DNA of 64,000 nucleotides from Chamaecyparis obtusa (GCA_027943335.1 BSBK01007857.1:340001-404000), one strand, 5' to 3'. Shown: positions 36,097 through 49,479, counted from the stretch's first letter. Made by a program: numbers and translations. Notes: generated by a model from the letters alone, not told the origin.

Positions 36097-36399
36097 GAGA
36101 CCTTATTACTAATTAGTGGTCTACATCCCAAAATAAACTTCCATAACTCGATCCCCTTGGAGGGGATTCATGGTGGAGAATGTTGAGTGGGTTATCACCA
36201 TCCATATATTTATACCTGACTATTTTGATCCATTTAGATTATGGTTCCTTGATCATTTTACACACTAGTGTAGCTCCTAAAGATAGATTTTGATCCCTTA
36301 GAATCTTTAGATTGGAAACCCCTCCTCTTTGGTTTTGCAGATCTTGTTCCAGGTGACTAGGGCCAATCTATTTTCTTCTGTTGAACCCTATCAAAATAA

Positions 36400-37482
36400 T
36401 GTTCTCAATTTCTAATTTAGTTTCTTTCTAATTTTTTTCAAAATATTATTGCAAGATAGCTAAAAAAATTGGGATTTCTTATAGGACAGATCTCAACATT
36501 GCTACTTTGCCATCTAGAACAATTTCCTTTTCCATGATGCCACTCAATTTTCTATCTTAGCCAAGATATCTTTCCACAAATCCAATTGTTTCCTTCCCTT
36601 ATCTAATGGAAGGCCTAAATATTTACTTGGTAATTCTCATTTCTAAAGCCCAAAATGTTAAGAATTCTTCCTTTTAGATTTACCTCTGTATTAAAGAAAA
36701 AATTTCTGATTTATCTCTATTGATAAGCTATTCTGAAGCCTTAGATTTTCAGATAATAATTTCTTAATATTTATAGCCTCTTCTATATCTTCCTTTCCAT
36801 AAAGCATTGTGTCATCTAGAAATTGTTGGTGAGTGGTTGGTTCTAATTCACTAGTAATCTTCATCCATTTAATTCTTCCAACCTCTCTATCCCTATTTAG
36901 TGAACTTCCTAGCACTTCTTCCATAATGATGAACATAAAATGAGATAAGGGGTTCCCCTAACATAGCCCCCTAGGTATATCAAAGAATCCCTCTGGGGTT
37001 CCATTTACTAAAACTTAAATTCTAGGTGTAGAGATGCACTCAAAGACTAAATTTATCCATTGTTTAGAAAATCCAAAGGCCTTTAAGCATCTACATAGTA
37101 ATCTCCAATCCACTTTATCATAGGATTTATTAATGTCTATCTTTATCACCATACTAGGAGTTTTATTACTTTGGACAATATGAATTTCCTCCTATGCTAT
37201 AATTATCCCATCCAAAATGGATCTCCCTAGCACAAAGCTTGTTTGTTCCTTAGATATAATATTTGGGAGTAGGGGATTTAATCTATTATCTATTTTTTTT
37301 GTTAGGAGCTTGTAGATAGTGTTGTAAATTGAAATTGGCCTATACTCATCTAAGTTTTATTCTCTCTCTTTATTTGGAATTAGTACTATAAATATGTTGT
37401 TCATCTCTCTAAGGATTCTCCTTGAATCTCTAATACTCTCCAATAATTCAGTCACTTCATCCCGTAGAAAAGACCAACAGTT
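36400..37482 (-). pseudogene. LINE reverse transcriptase (ORF2), 5' cut
   Basis: Reading the - strand from 37482: WSFLRDEVTELLESI, FIVLIPNKE and YRPISIYNTIYKLLTKKIDN (motif with R-P-I-S), QTSFVLGRSILDGIIIA (about 37252-37202), KIDINKSYDKVDW (about 37141-37103, first palm Asp), and HQQFLDDTMLYG (about 36828-36793, with F-L-D-D where most LINEs have F-A-D-D). It then becomes diffuse below 36600. The reverse transcriptase starts abruptly at the Copia3 LTR, so ORF1 and endonuclease must lie beyond the Copia3 insertion, outside the window. Several stops. Confidence 0.87.
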
Positions 37483-38982
37483 TGTTGGAAACTACAATTG
37501 AAGCAATTGTTGTGTTGTCATTGATGTCAAATCTAAACTGATAAGACTATAGCTACTTAGGAAAGTACTATATCTATTTAAGTGTTCCTATGGGGATAGG
37601 CAAGGTTGGTAACAATAGCACCTAAGGACAGGTTGAGTTATCTTGATACTACAAAGTGTACTTGACTATGTTGTACAATGATGAGACAATGTATTATTTA
37701 TCTTAGTAAGATTGAAGACTAAACTGGTAGGCTTGACCAAGAAAAAATAGAGAAATCATATTCAAGCCGAGTGATGTTAGTGTCGACAGAGTCAGTGTAT
37801 GCTGAGCAAAATTCTAGTGTCGATCGAACATCAGTTAATTGTTGAGGAAGATAGTTTAAGCCGAGGAAACATTTTTAGTAATGATTGAGCTTTCTACATG
37901 AAGACCGAGTAGTTGATCATAGTATTGATCGAGCATCAGTATTTTTATATTTGAAGAGAATTTAGATTTGGAGCTGACATTGTTGAATTCTTGGATTATG
38001 TAAAATGTGTTGAATTTATTTATTGATTGTTTAAAAGCATTTAATGCAATAAAAAATGTTTTATTGTAAATCTTTAAGAGATTTGAGATGTTTCTAGAAA
38101 AGGAGCCAAAGAGCATAAAGTAGGTAGATTCAATGAATCTAGCCTAACCCTAAGATCTACGAAGGAGATTGAGCAGCAAAAGATGAGTTAACCTAATTGA
38201 GGAAGTATTAAGGGAACCTGAGCATTAGGTATGTGTGTGCATGGGTGGATAGAGGATGTTGGAAGATCAGTAGATGTTATTGACTGTATAAGCAGAAAAG
38301 GCTAAAGGAGAAGTGTGGTGATTTCTTGAAGAAAAGTTCCGAGTAGATCAAAGATGGAGATGAAAAAGTTTCAAAGTCAGTAAACCAGCATTTGTGTATG
38401 AAATTGGATCTGATATTTGCAAAGTGAGTTGTATGTTTCTCAGATCAATACTGCTGCTACTTTCTAACCATTGTAATAGTCAAAATCCTTTTAGCAGAGG
38501 TTGACCTAGCAGTCATATGTTTAAATCCTTTGAACAAGGTTGCATTCTAATGGAGTGTATGTAAGTCCTATAACAAGGCTCACTTTTAACAGGGTGATTG
38601 AAATCCTTTAACCAGGTCACACCTAACAGTGTGTATTGTAGCCTTTGATAGGGTTGGCTTTCAATCGAGCTCACTTTAGAAGAGTGAAAATAATAGTAGC
38701 ATGTTACAAAGTGGTTTTTCCCAAATTGGGTTTCCACAATAAATCCTAGTGTCAATGCTTGTGTGAATGTTTTGGTTTAGACATTTCTATGTTTTACAAG
38801 TTAGATATAGCTGGGTAGTGGACTGCAATGTTATATGTTTCTATTATTGAATCAGTGATGACCGAGTTGGTTTTAGTTGTTAGATCTGATTTAAGGAAAA
38901 GTTTTTGAAGTTTGGTTTATACATTTGGACCTGAGAACAACTGATTCACCCCCCCTCTCTATTGTTCTAAATCCTATTAACA
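37483..38982 (+). repeat. Copia3 5' LTR
   Basis: 1500 bp, TGTTGGAAACTACAATTG to CCTATTAACA. Co-linear with both Copia2 LTRs and keeps the 44-bp block missing from 9584-11039. Confidence 0.95.
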
Positions 38983-39051
38983 ATTAGTATCAGAGCTATG
39001 TTGCTTATTATTGGTGTTTACAGAAATCAAGTTTAAAGGGGATTGAAACAA

Positions 39052-39343
39052 ATGATCAGGATGTATAAGAAGGAGGTACTGAAGCTGAATAAGGAAAACT
39101 TCCCTGCATGGCAAAGCTTGATGAAGTTGCATCTAGCCGGTATTGGTGATTCTACAAAGTACTACATTGAGAATGACTATGTCTCACCTATCGCACCTTT
39201 GACTACCGAAGAAATGAGAGCTAAGTAAGAACATAATAAGGAAATGTTAGAAATTACATCTTCCCTAAGCTATCTAGAGTTTGAGGACATTAAGGATTGC
39301 ACAAGTGCTAAGGAGATGTGGGACACACTTGCAAAGATTTATG
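39052..39343 (+). pseudogene. Copia3 gag, N-terminal fragment
   Basis: The ATG at 39052 gives MIRMYKKEVLKLNKENFPAW and continues as in Copia2 (IENDYVSPIAPLTTEEM) to a TAA at 39226. The reading frame then carries on to SAKEMWDTLAKIY just before the insertion at 39344. Comparison with Copia2 (GKKEHNQAMLEI) shows the TAA replaces an AAG-type codon. The last five bases TTATG should be the target duplication of the Copia4/5 tandem. Confidence 0.88.
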
Positions 39344-40506
39344 TGTTAGAAAGTAAAGTCCACCAAGATAACTGAGAGGGGTGGGGGGTGAATTAGTTAT
39401 CAGATGATTATAACTTTTATCAACTTTAATAGCATTAAACCATGTAAGCAATATAATTACTAACCATAAAAAGATATTCATACACAATAACACAATGACA
39501 TAAGATATGTTGACTAGGGAACCTCTTGATCAAAGAGTAAACCCTGATGGGAATGATGCCCACAAAAGATGCACTAATATGAATATTCCTTGTGAAAGGA
39601 TGGACTCTGTTAGGAGTCTTATGAAACACATTCAATACATATGAATCCCTATTAGGAGATTTTGAATCCCTGTTAAAAGATTCTAACCCTGTTAAGAGTT
39701 ATGGAAGACAGAAGGACCCACTACCCAAACAGCTTCAAGGTAAGATCACTGAACACACTGTCCAAATAATCTTTGTATTACTCAAAAGAATAATATGTTA
39801 CCTCTTCTCTGACTATGCCAAATCGCACTCACTACTACACCAGATCTCAATTTCAGATCTATGTACCTCACATGTCTTCCTTCACAAATTTGCTTTCATA
39901 CTTGGCTATTTTCTTCACTTCATGCATACAACATCACACCCAACCACACTACAACAAGGAAATACATTCCTTCCTTTATACCACACTCAACTAATTACAA
40001 ATGAGTCAGCATACAATTACAACATAAAAGTTTCCACACCCTACATCAAAATTACACAAAACTATCAGCTTCCAACTACAATAATTCTTCACTCATGTGA
40101 CCTCAAAGTTTGTGCTATCATCCATGTCACTATCAATGTGTCTTCAAATTCCCTTTAACTATACAAAACCAAATTCCATCCTAAATAGGAGATATCATCT
40201 GATTCCCACAAACCACTACTCAGGAACACTGCCTGAATACTGCTTCCACAAAAGTGCTCATAACTTCCATGAATAAATGAATTAATGTCTGCGCTCTTAA
40301 CCATAGACATGTAACATGTAAAGGAGTATATCCTAAACATTGTATAGCTCCAACTACAATAAACCACGTGCGCTAATCCAAACTCTATCTGCTTCTCTGC
40401 AAGTCTCTGATAAATCACTATGTTGACATCAATGACAATCATAGTCATGAATGCAACAAAAACTGCTATAGAATGGATGCCAAACATTTAGCATTCATTC
40501 CTAACA
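39344..40506 (-). repeat. Copia4 3' LTR
   Basis: 1163 bp. On the - strand it begins TGTTAGGAATGAATGC and ends ACTTTCTAACA. Co-linear with 59598-60766. Preceded on the + strand by TTATG (39339-39343). Confidence 0.93.
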
Positions 40507-40754
40507 ATTTTCCCCATTGTCATTGATGGAAACATAGATGAAAATACATCCAATGTTCCAAAAATCCAATATTGCAACACTGCTGCTCTGAAAATGCTTC
40601 AAGTCTACTGCATCAATCAAATCTTGCTTCGTTATCCTATTCAATTTTCTCCAACAGATGTTTCAGATGGTTTTTCATGTATACTTCTCCCCAATTGACA
40701 TCAATGACATAAATTTTATCATTATGTCAACAACAACTTCAATGTCAAAAGACA
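40507..40754 (-). other. Copia4 3' untranslated region and polypurine tract
   Basis: On the - strand CAATGGGGAAAAT (40519-40507) directly precedes the 3' LTR and is the polypurine tract. The remainder to the pol stop is untranslated and parallels 60767-61002. Confidence 0.8.
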
Positions 40755-43700
40755 CTATTCAGAAAATACATTCACTAGAGTCCTCATGACTCAACTCAGA
40801 TACACATGGTCCCCCATAGAGGAAGTACCAACATATAGTCCAGAAGAAAGATAAGGCTCATATACTACTAGATGGATGCAACCAACTGCATCACTTTTCA
40901 AAAGTAGGCTGGGGCATAACCCCAAGCATACCTCTCAGATACTCAAATGTATCCTTAGGCAAAGGCTTTGTGAATATATCTGCTATCTGCTCCTTTGTAC
41001 TTATGTACTCAAGTCTGACTTCTTTCTCAACAACTTTCTCTCTTACAACATGATACTTAATCTCTATATGTTTTTTCTAAGAATGTAATACAATATTTTT
41101 AGACATACTAACTATGTTGGTGTTGTCACAATGTATGAAAATAGGTTCAACAAACTTTATTCCAATATCTTTCAGCATTTACTTCATCCAAATTATCTGG
41201 TTATAATTGTTTGTTACTGCTACATATTCTGCTTCTGCTGTACTTTTTGAGATACAATTCTCCTTCTTGCTTAGCCAAGAAACCAATCTTCCTCCTAGGA
41301 AAAATGCTCCACCATTGGTGCTTTTCTTATCATCAACACTGCCTCCCCAATCAGCATCTATATAAGCACATAGGGTAAAATCATTAGATTTTTCATACCA
41401 TTATCCATAGTCCATTGTGCCTCTTAAATATCTTAGTATCCTCTTTATTGCTGCATAATGCAATTCTCTAGGTTTAGCTTGAAATCTTTCTACAATTCCA
41501 ACTGAATGTGCTATATCAGGTCTTGTATTAGTCAAATACTACAATCCTCTAATCATAGATCTGTATTTCTTCTATTCCATTGTAGGAGTCTCATCTGTGC
41601 TAGATAACATATGTCTAGTCACCATGGGTGTTCCAACTGGTTTAGAATTCTCCATTCTAAATCTTTTCAACAAGTCATTCAGGTACTTTGTCTGACTTAC
41701 AAAGATACCATCATTGTTTTGTGTTATATGTAATCCCAAAAAATGTTTCATTTCACCATTCATACTCATTCCAAATTCAGTCTTCATTTCATCAACAAAT
41801 TTGTCACTAGCTTCATCTTCTCCTCCAAAGATAATGTCATCAACAAAAATAACTATTACCAACAAACCATTTTCAATTTATTTTGTGTACAGATTGCTAT
41901 TAGTTGTTTCTTTTGTAAATCCCAATTTTAACAAATACTTATCCAGTCTTGCATACCAAGTTTTAGGTGATTGTTTAAGTCCATATAAAGATTTCTTTAG
42001 TTTACATACCATGTCTCCTTCTTGAGTCAAAGGAAAACCTTCAGGCTACTCAATGTAGACTTCTTCTTCCAATGCTCCATTCAGAAATGTTGACTTCACA
42101 TCCATCTAATATATTTTGAATTTCTTGTAAGCTGCATAAGCCAAAAACATTCTTACTACTTCAATTATTGCAACAGGTGCAAAGGTTTCTTCATAGTCAA
42201 TTCCTTCTTTCTATGAGTAACCCTTACATACCAATCTTTCTTTGTTTCTTACTACTTCTCCTTGTTCATTCATCTTGTTTTTGAATACCCATTTAGTTCC
42301 AATAACATTCTTGTCTTTAGGTCTAGGGACCAATTCCCATGTCTTGTTCTTTTCAATCTGATCTAGTTCTTCTTTCATAGCATTAGTCCAACTTTCATCT
42401 TCACAAGCTTCACTAGTAGTCTTAGGTTCAATTTGAGAAATAAAACATAATTTTTATTGTACCTTATTTCAAGTTAGAACTCCTCTTTTGATGCTTCTAA
42501 TAATTTGTCCAATAGGATGATTTCTTAACAAAATCTTGCTAGGTGTCACTATCTCAGATCTCATTTTAGATGTAGGTTCTTCAATGACTTCACTATGGAT
42601 TTCATTCAACAAATCATTGTCAGTTTTATAAAATAATTCAGTAGATCCACTATTAGGTTTAGGATGAGGTTCTTGATCTGATTTATAATCAAGCATTCTT
42701 TCCTGAATTTTGAAATTTTCAACAACTTTAACATTTGCACTTTCAACAATAGTCTTAGCTCTTTTATTTTAACATCTATAGGCTTTTCTTTTCAAAGAAT
42801 ATCCAAGAAATATACCTTGATCACTTCTAGGATCAAACTTTCCAATATCAGCAGCTCTATATAACATTTGCTTCCAAAATTTCTAAAATACTTAACTGAG
42901 GGTGCATGTCCAAACCATAATTCATAAGGTGTCTTGTCTGTGTCTGCTCTGATTTGTACTTTGTTCATTGTATACACTATTGTGTTCACTACTTCTCTCT
43001 AGAATATCTTTGCCAAATCATTCTCAAATAACATAGCTCTTGCTGCTTCAGTCACTGATCTGTTTCTTCTTTCTGAAATGCCATTTTGCTCAGGTGTTCT
43101 AGGGGCTGAATACTGTCTCTTAATGCCATTTTCTTCACAAAATGTGTTAAACTCTCTAGAAGTAAATTCTCCACCTCTATCAGATCTCAAACATTTGATC
43201 TTCATTCTAGATTCATTCTCAACTTTACTCTTAATAATCTTAAACTTATCAAATGCTTTAGATTTTTCTTTAAGAAATGCAATCCACATCATTCTTGTAA
43301 AATCATCAACAAGAATCATAAAATACCTTTCTCCATAGAATCCTCTAGTCCTGGTAGGACCACTCAAATCTGTATGAACAATCTCCAGCTTTTCTGTAGA
43401 TGTGAACTTCTTAATGGGAAAATAACTCTTCTATTTAGACATTACACATTCTTTGCAAATAATGTTAGTAGGCTTCATAATTTTAGGCAAATCTCTTACT
43501 GCAAGTGTAGTACTTAGTTTCACAATGTTGTCAAATTTTATATGACAAAACCTTCTATGCAATAACCAAATTTCATCAATCTTAGTAATCAAACATGTCA
43601 TCTTAGTAGGATTCAACTAAAATACATTACCTCTGGTTCTAGATCTAGTTCCAATCAAATTTCCATCTTTATCCTTTATGACACAAGTTTTCTCAGTAAA

Positions 43701-44049
43701 CCAAACTTTATATCCCTTATCAACTAACTGTCCAACACACAAAAGATTATGTTTCAATTCATCCACAAAATAAACATCATCAATATTAGTTTTTCCATCA
43801 AAAGTAATAAATCCTATACCTTTAATCAAATAACGTGCATTTTTCCAACTCTAACAACTCCTCCATCATATTCATGAAAATTTATGAACTTTTTCATGTC
43901 TCTAGTCATATGCTGTGAACAACCACTATCTATAATCCAATCAAATTTCTTTTCAACTTGAGAAACTAAGGCTTTTTCTTCCTTAACATCAGTTTTAGGA
44001 TTCTCTTCTTTAATTGCTACAAATCCTATGTCATCATTATTCTCAGTAT
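40755..44049 (-). pseudogene. Copia4 pol: protease, integrase, reverse transcriptase, RNase H
   Basis: Read from 44049 downward. Protease: WIIDSGCSQHMTRD (about 43949-43908). Pre-integrase: WLLHRRFCHIKFDN (about 43568). Integrase: DDFTRMMWIAFLKEK (about 43304), CLRSDRGGEFTSREF (about 43190) and PRTPEQNGISERR (about 43103-43065), with D, D and E present. Reverse transcriptase: DVKSTFLNGALEEEVY-like block near 42105-42055, VIVIFVDDIIFGGEDE (about 41859) with the Asp pair, HITQNNDGIFVSQ. RNase H: ADWGGSVDDKKST near 41365-41325. It ends near 40755 by comparison with Copia5. Stops occur near 43617, 42989, 42465 and 42107 and through RNase H, so the protein is broken. Confidence 0.88.
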
Positions 44050-45255
44050 TGTGTGTGTGAATTCTGTACCTAGCTGTGGACACAACACTTCAGTAAAACA
44101 TTAGAGGTTAGCAAAAAATCAAAATTGTGCAAGTAATTGAAAACTAAACTAACCAGGTGATTTACTGCCTTCTAGTAGATGTGAATATGTATTCTTAGAT
44201 TGAACCGAGATCAGTGATCTTGATGACTCCTAAATGAAGGATTTGAATGCAAAATCTAGATATAAATTGGAGGCAACTTAATCTATTTTTTTTGGATTTT
44301 AGATGCAATAATATGAGAAATCTGATATGAAATCTAATCTATATGAAAAAATGATATGCAATACAATTAATCTAACAATGATATGCTAAAATAAGAATGA
44401 TCTCACAAAGTTGTTGATTCACAAAAGAAGCTCCAATTCTTTAGATACCAATTCACCAGCGTAAGTTTGCACATTCTGAGATATGAGATTAAAGAGCCAA
44501 GCCTTGGTTTTATAGAAATCCAGGGCTTTGGGGATGCATGGAAAAAGCCATAAATCACTCAGATAAACACAAGTTGCTTTCTGAGTTATCAAAGAATAAA
44601 AGATAATTAATTCACCAAATCATGCAAAAATAGCTTTTTAACTCAAATTAGAGTTGAATTTATTTTTAAAAAAACTTGAATTGATTTTCTAATTTTAAGT
44701 TTAACTACTTTTTGAATGTGCATAATAATTATGAATTAAATAAATAAATAAAGTGATTTATTTCCAACTTAACTGATTTTAAAACTAAAACAATTGATTT
44801 ATGGGTTAATCAATTATTAAATCAAACTTTTATTCCAAAATAATATCATTAAATATGAGAACTTGCTTTAATTAATTAAATAAGAATTTAATCAATTAAT
44901 GATAGGAATTTTGATTTATTGTCAAATTTAAATAATAATAATTAGGAATAAATATAATTAAATATAATTAAATAATTAAGTGGCAGTATTAAATCTAATT
45001 AATTAAATATTCAGAATATTCAATTAATCAAACTTTAGGATAAATAGGATTTATCGCCAAATAACTATTAAATTAAAGATAATTATGATGATTAGGAATA
45101 TTACTAGGAATATTCCCCCGATGTAGAATTTAGGATAATCAATTAGGATTCGATGATTTTTAGATGTGCCTTAGGTTAGGACTTTGATGTCAATTTCATT
45201 CGATGTGTTGATATAAGAGGTTAATGAACCTATAGCCCATTTTTGGGGTATTACA
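44050..45255 (-). repeat. Gypsy2 3' LTR
   Basis: 1206 bp; on the - strand TGTAATACCCCAAAAATGGG to ...TTCACACACACA. Most differences from the 5' LTR fall in the last 200 bases (44050-44250). It lacks the 10-bp CATGCAAAAA duplication present at 57944-57963. Confidence 0.95.
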
Positions 45256-45270
45256 TTTTGTCCCTCTTTG
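45256..45270 (-). other. Gypsy2 polypurine tract
   Basis: On the - strand TTCAAAGAGGGACAAAA lies directly ahead of the 3' LTR; the purine run AAAGAGGGACAAAA is the expected plus-strand primer. Confidence 0.85.
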
Positions 45271-47619
45271 AAATGTTGTGCAAAGCGCAGTGGTTCAAAG
45301 ATAGTTTGTGTATGATTTGAAATTGATGTTTGAAATTGATATTGATACGAAATAGAAACTAATCAAAATTGATAAGAAGATAATAGGTCCTGAATGACCA
45401 AAGATAGTGTTAATTATAACAACAAATGAACCGATGATTGCAAAAAAGTGTCAAAATGCCTGATTCTGAACCTTATGATTGCAAAGAAGTGAGTGACTGA
45501 TTCTAGACATGATTGTTGATAAGAATCACATTGGTATCACATTTGAACCCTTCAATTTCCAAAGAACCAAGAAAATAACACTAATGAACCAGTGGTTGCA
45601 AAAATTGATACAATTTACAAGATTAAGAGAATGCCAGATTGATATGGATCTTGATGAATCTGATATGCCCCGAGCAATGATAGATTTTCCCCAAGCGATG
45701 AGGACGTTTGATGAGTCAGCAACTAGACGTGGTTGTTGTCTTGATTACTGAGGAAAGATTGATAGACAAAATTAGATTTATAAACTTGAATGATGTGCAA
45801 TACCATGCCCCCTTCGGGATTAAAATTGAAATTTGACAAGAAAAGTCAGCGTTGATAGTGTATAAGCATGTTAATTGATTGGAGAAGTGGTTTTACACAT
45901 TCAAGAATGCATTCTGCATTGTTGAGAGGTCCAAAAGACCAATTTTGACTAGGTTTGACCATGAGTTGACCATGGTTGACCAAGTTGAAATTTTGATAGT
46001 TTGATGTAAGATAATCAGTTAAGTGGAATTCTAGATTTCTTTGATGATTAGAAGGTCGATTATGCAAGTAGTTAATAATATGAATGATCTCAGATTTTAA
46101 TTTTGATCCCAAAAATGGATTGTACTTGCTATTTCATTGGATGGACCTTCGTGTAAGATTCAACTCTTGTTAGATTGGAAGAGGTGATTAAGAATCATTT
46201 AAGCATTGGAATTTATTTAGCCATTGTGAGATCATACAAACATGCAAAAATGCAAAGAGAAATGCAATATGATATGCAACCTAAGACCTAGGACCTAGTC
46301 ACTGATTATGTGTCAGTCATTCTCATCATTGAATTTTTAGGTAACCAGATAAATCAATACAATACCCACTAGTTATGAAACCATAGACATATGAATATTG
46401 ATTTGTATGCATAGGAATCAATACAACACCCACTGATTATGAAACCATGGACATATGAATATTGATTTTGTTTTCAGAATGTCGGATTAGATATAAGCAC
46501 CAAGGCACAAATGCCAGGATGAATTGAGTATCATGTCCATTTTGATATAGCAATTTTTATAAGCATCAAAACATAAACATCATGATGACCAGAATATGTC
46601 TTGTGGTACAAACACATCAAGTTGTCAAGAGATCATCTAAATCCAATGTGAATTACCCGTAGTGACCCTTTATCATTCACATCCTTAGGTAAGATCGCAT
46701 TTCACAATAGGAGAAAGAACTCACTCAAAATAGACAATAGATAGATCAAGCTTCCTTGAATTTTCTGGGTATCAATGGTCGAGGTACGCATGGCCATCCA
46801 ATTCGAGATAGAGGCTCTTACAATTGGACACCATTTCAAACTAGAATTTCCAAAGTTGTTAGATTTTCACATACAAGAAGAAAATAAAGAAAATATTATG
46901 CCCCTAGTCATCACTCTCTAAATCTTGTAAAGGACATCATCGAAGAGCTTGAAGGGACATAATATGCAAAAATCTCAATGTGAATCAATAAGCATACAAG
47001 GAGATAAAAGCATGTAAAAAGCATAGATTGTTTTTAGTTTGTGTTTGATGTTTGATTGCATTGTTTGTAGATGCAAAATGCTTTCTGGAGACAAGACTGA
47101 ATGACTGGCTTGGATGAAGCTTCAAAGGACTCGAACTGGATATGATATGTCTTAGATACATTGGAGGCCATAGGATATGACTTTGATTGTCCCCAAGTTC
47201 GAACATTGATAGGATACAGATGTGTGAGCCAATTGGTGTACATACTGACTTATTGAAAATAGGAATGTGGAAACAAACCAAGAGATATGTACAAACTAAA
47301 GCAAGACTGAAAGCTGGGAAAGACCAAGATTGCACTGATAGATGGAGCATTTTTTAACAAGTGGCACCCATTTGCCGAGTTTTCACCATCTTGGTAGAGA
47401 TTCTATTTTTGCTACCAAGGCACTTTTTCTTTTTCTCTTTTTTTTGTATTTTTCATATTTTCAATTTTTTTGTACTTTTGATATTTTTTACTTTTTTTGT
47501 GAATCATCAAGGTGCCTATTGCTAGGTTTTCACCAAGAAGTTCATTTTTTTCAAGACTTTTTAAGATTTTTAAGATTTTTATTTTTTTTAGGACATTTTA
47601 CCATACATTGAATGCCTTA
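45271..47619 (-). other. Gypsy2 3' untranslated region
   Basis: About 2.3 kb with no supported gene. It contains a tandem pair of about 64-bp repeats around 46345-46470 ('aatcaatacaa.acccac', 'gaaaccat.gacatatgaatattgatt'). At 47360-47545 there is 'ggcaccca...cgagttttcacc' and 'ggtgcctattgctaggttttcacc', mirrored in the Gypsy1 3' region, then a T-rich run 47420-47600. Open frames here look incidental. Confidence 0.65.
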
Positions 47620-48780
47620 GGCATAGAATTTCTTTAGATGGATAATGTTGATTGGTTCTTAGAGCTATTCTCCTTCAGTCATTGAGAGTTGATAGGCACT
47701 AGAGCCAAAAGTAGTAGTGATAACAAAGGGACCCAGCTAGTTGGGTTCAAACTTCCCCTTGTGTTCTCGATGTGATTGATTTTTTGGATTCTCTCTCAAG
47801 ACTAGATCACCAACCTAGAATTCTCTATGTCTGACTTTCTTATTGTAACCTCTAGACATTCTCTTCTGATATACTCTGAGATGATCATATGATGCTTGTC
47901 TACACTCATCTAGTAGTTCAAGTTCTTGCAACCTAGACACTCTATAGTCATCATCAGTTACTAGACCATGCATTCTGATTCTTAGTGATGGGATTTCAAT
48001 CTCAATAGGTAGTACTTCTTCAGAACCATAAACTAAAATGAAAGGTGTAGCCCCAGTAGGTGTTCTGATACTTGTTCTATAGGCCTAGAGAGCTAGATTG
48101 ATCATGAGATGCCAGTCTCTTCCTATTTTATTAACTGTATAGTGCAACATTTTTAATAGATTCTTGTTAGAAGCCTCTACTTGTCCATTCCCTTGAGGAT
48201 AGTAGATAGATGACCAATGTTGTGTAATCTTGAATTTGGCACATAAATCATCCAAATCTTTATTTTTGAATTGTCCACCATTATCTATGATTATGGAATG
48301 AGGTATCCCATATCTGCATATGATATAGTTCAATATGAACATAGATATTTGCTTTCTAGTTGTTTGTGTCAAAGGGACTGCTTCTACCCATTTTGTAAAA
48401 TAATCTGTAGCTATGATTATATGGGTATGTCCATTAGAAGAATGAGGATGTATAGCTCCTATAAGATCAAATGCCCATTGCTGAAAAGGCCATTATGTAG
48501 TAAAGGGAATTAGATCTCTCCCTGGAGCATGAATTAAGTTGCCATGCACTTGGCATTTTTGATAGTTCTTAGCAAACTTGATAGACTCTTTCTCCATTTC
48601 AAGCCAATAGTACCCAGCCCTAATAAGTTTTCAAGCTAGTGTTAAACCGTTTGAGTGTGACCCACAAATACCATCATGGACTTCCTCTAATGCACATTGA
48701 GACTCTTCCCATTCTAAACATCTAAGTAGTGTACCATCTAGACCTCATTTGTATAGATCATGACCAATGATGACATATCA
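47620..48780 (-). pseudogene. Gypsy2 integrase
   Basis: On the - strand the zinc region with CxxC is diverged (about 48720-48540). The catalytic core keeps YGIPHSIIIDNGGQFKNKDL (about 48315-48256, Asp) and YPQGNGQVEASNKNLL (about 48207-48160, Glu). The C-terminal part is readable as LGPFVITTxFGSxAYQL (about 47735-47690) and ends INIIHLKKFYA with a stop near 47620. The first Asp block (WAFDLIGAIHP, about 48475-48443) is also readable. Stops at about 48372 and 48085 break the frame. Confidence 0.83.
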
Positions 48781-49380
48781 GGAGGCATTACGGATAAGGT
48801 ATCTCTTTTCATGGTGGTTGAAGGTATCGGGAATGATTTGGTCTTGGAGATAGGAAAATAGGTTTTTGTATCTAGATGAATCATGACCAACAACAGTGTA
48901 GATCATGCAAGTTTTAGGGGAATCATATGCAGGATAAGATAGTGCTTCCACCAAGAACTCATAGCATAGCTCATGTTCAGGCTGTTGTAATAAAGTAGAT
49001 AGCATTGCCATTGCATTGATAGCCTTATTCTCTATTCTAGGAATTTGCTCAAATGTGATAGATAGGAAATACTTCTTTAGATCATCTACCATTCTCTTGT
49101 AAGGAATAATCTTTTCATCTTTAGTTTGGTATACATCATTGACATGATGGATAACAAGTTGAGAGTATCCATGAATGTGTAATTCTGTTACTCGGCACTC
49201 AATTTCTATTTTCATGCCATTCAAAAGGGCTTCATATTCTACAATATTGTTTGTGCAAGGGAACTTTAATCTGAATGCTTTTGGGATTGAGTATCCTTGA
49301 GGAGTTATGAACAATATGCCTGCTCCTGATCCATTCTATGTATAGAAGCCATCAAGGAATAATTTCCATTCTCTAGAAGA
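48781..49380 (-). pseudogene. Gypsy2 second (archaeal-type) RNase H
   Basis: WKLFLDGFYT (about 49366-49337), then TAG, then NGSGAGILFITPQGYSIPKA, CTNNIVEYEALLNGMKIEI (about 49256) and HIHGYSQLVIHHVNDVYQTK (about 49178). It ends FEQIPRIENKAINAMAML (about 49056-49003). This is the RVT_3-type fold found in the Tat lineage. 178 codons are open from 49314. It matches Gypsy1 27755-28145 block for block. Confidence 0.83.
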
Positions 49381-49479
49381 AAGAGTCATGATAGAGGAAT
49401 CGGGAAATTTCATTTGCATTGGTGTATCATCAATCATAGGTGCATCTACTAATTCATCAGTAATAACCTATCCTTTAAT

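Larger units (their letters stand above)
37483..39343 (+). mobile_element. Copia3: Ty1/copia element, 5' part, inserted in the LINE
   Basis: Same family as Copia2: LTR 37483-38982, variant primer site 38985-38996, gag from 39052. It is cut at 39343 by the Copia4/Copia5 insertion. The remainder of Copia3 and its 3' LTR should lie beyond 64000. The five bases before it are CAGTT (37478-37482); the matching copy is outside the window. Confidence 0.92.

Noticed and set aside
41714..42025. Open frame on the + strand, repeated at 61961-62272
   Set aside because: Conserved between the two places only because it is antisense to the Copia4 and Copia5 reverse transcriptases.
46985..47350. 121-codon open frame on the - strand
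   Set aside because: Lies in the Gypsy2 3' untranslated region, has no recognisable domain and no counterpart in Gypsy1.
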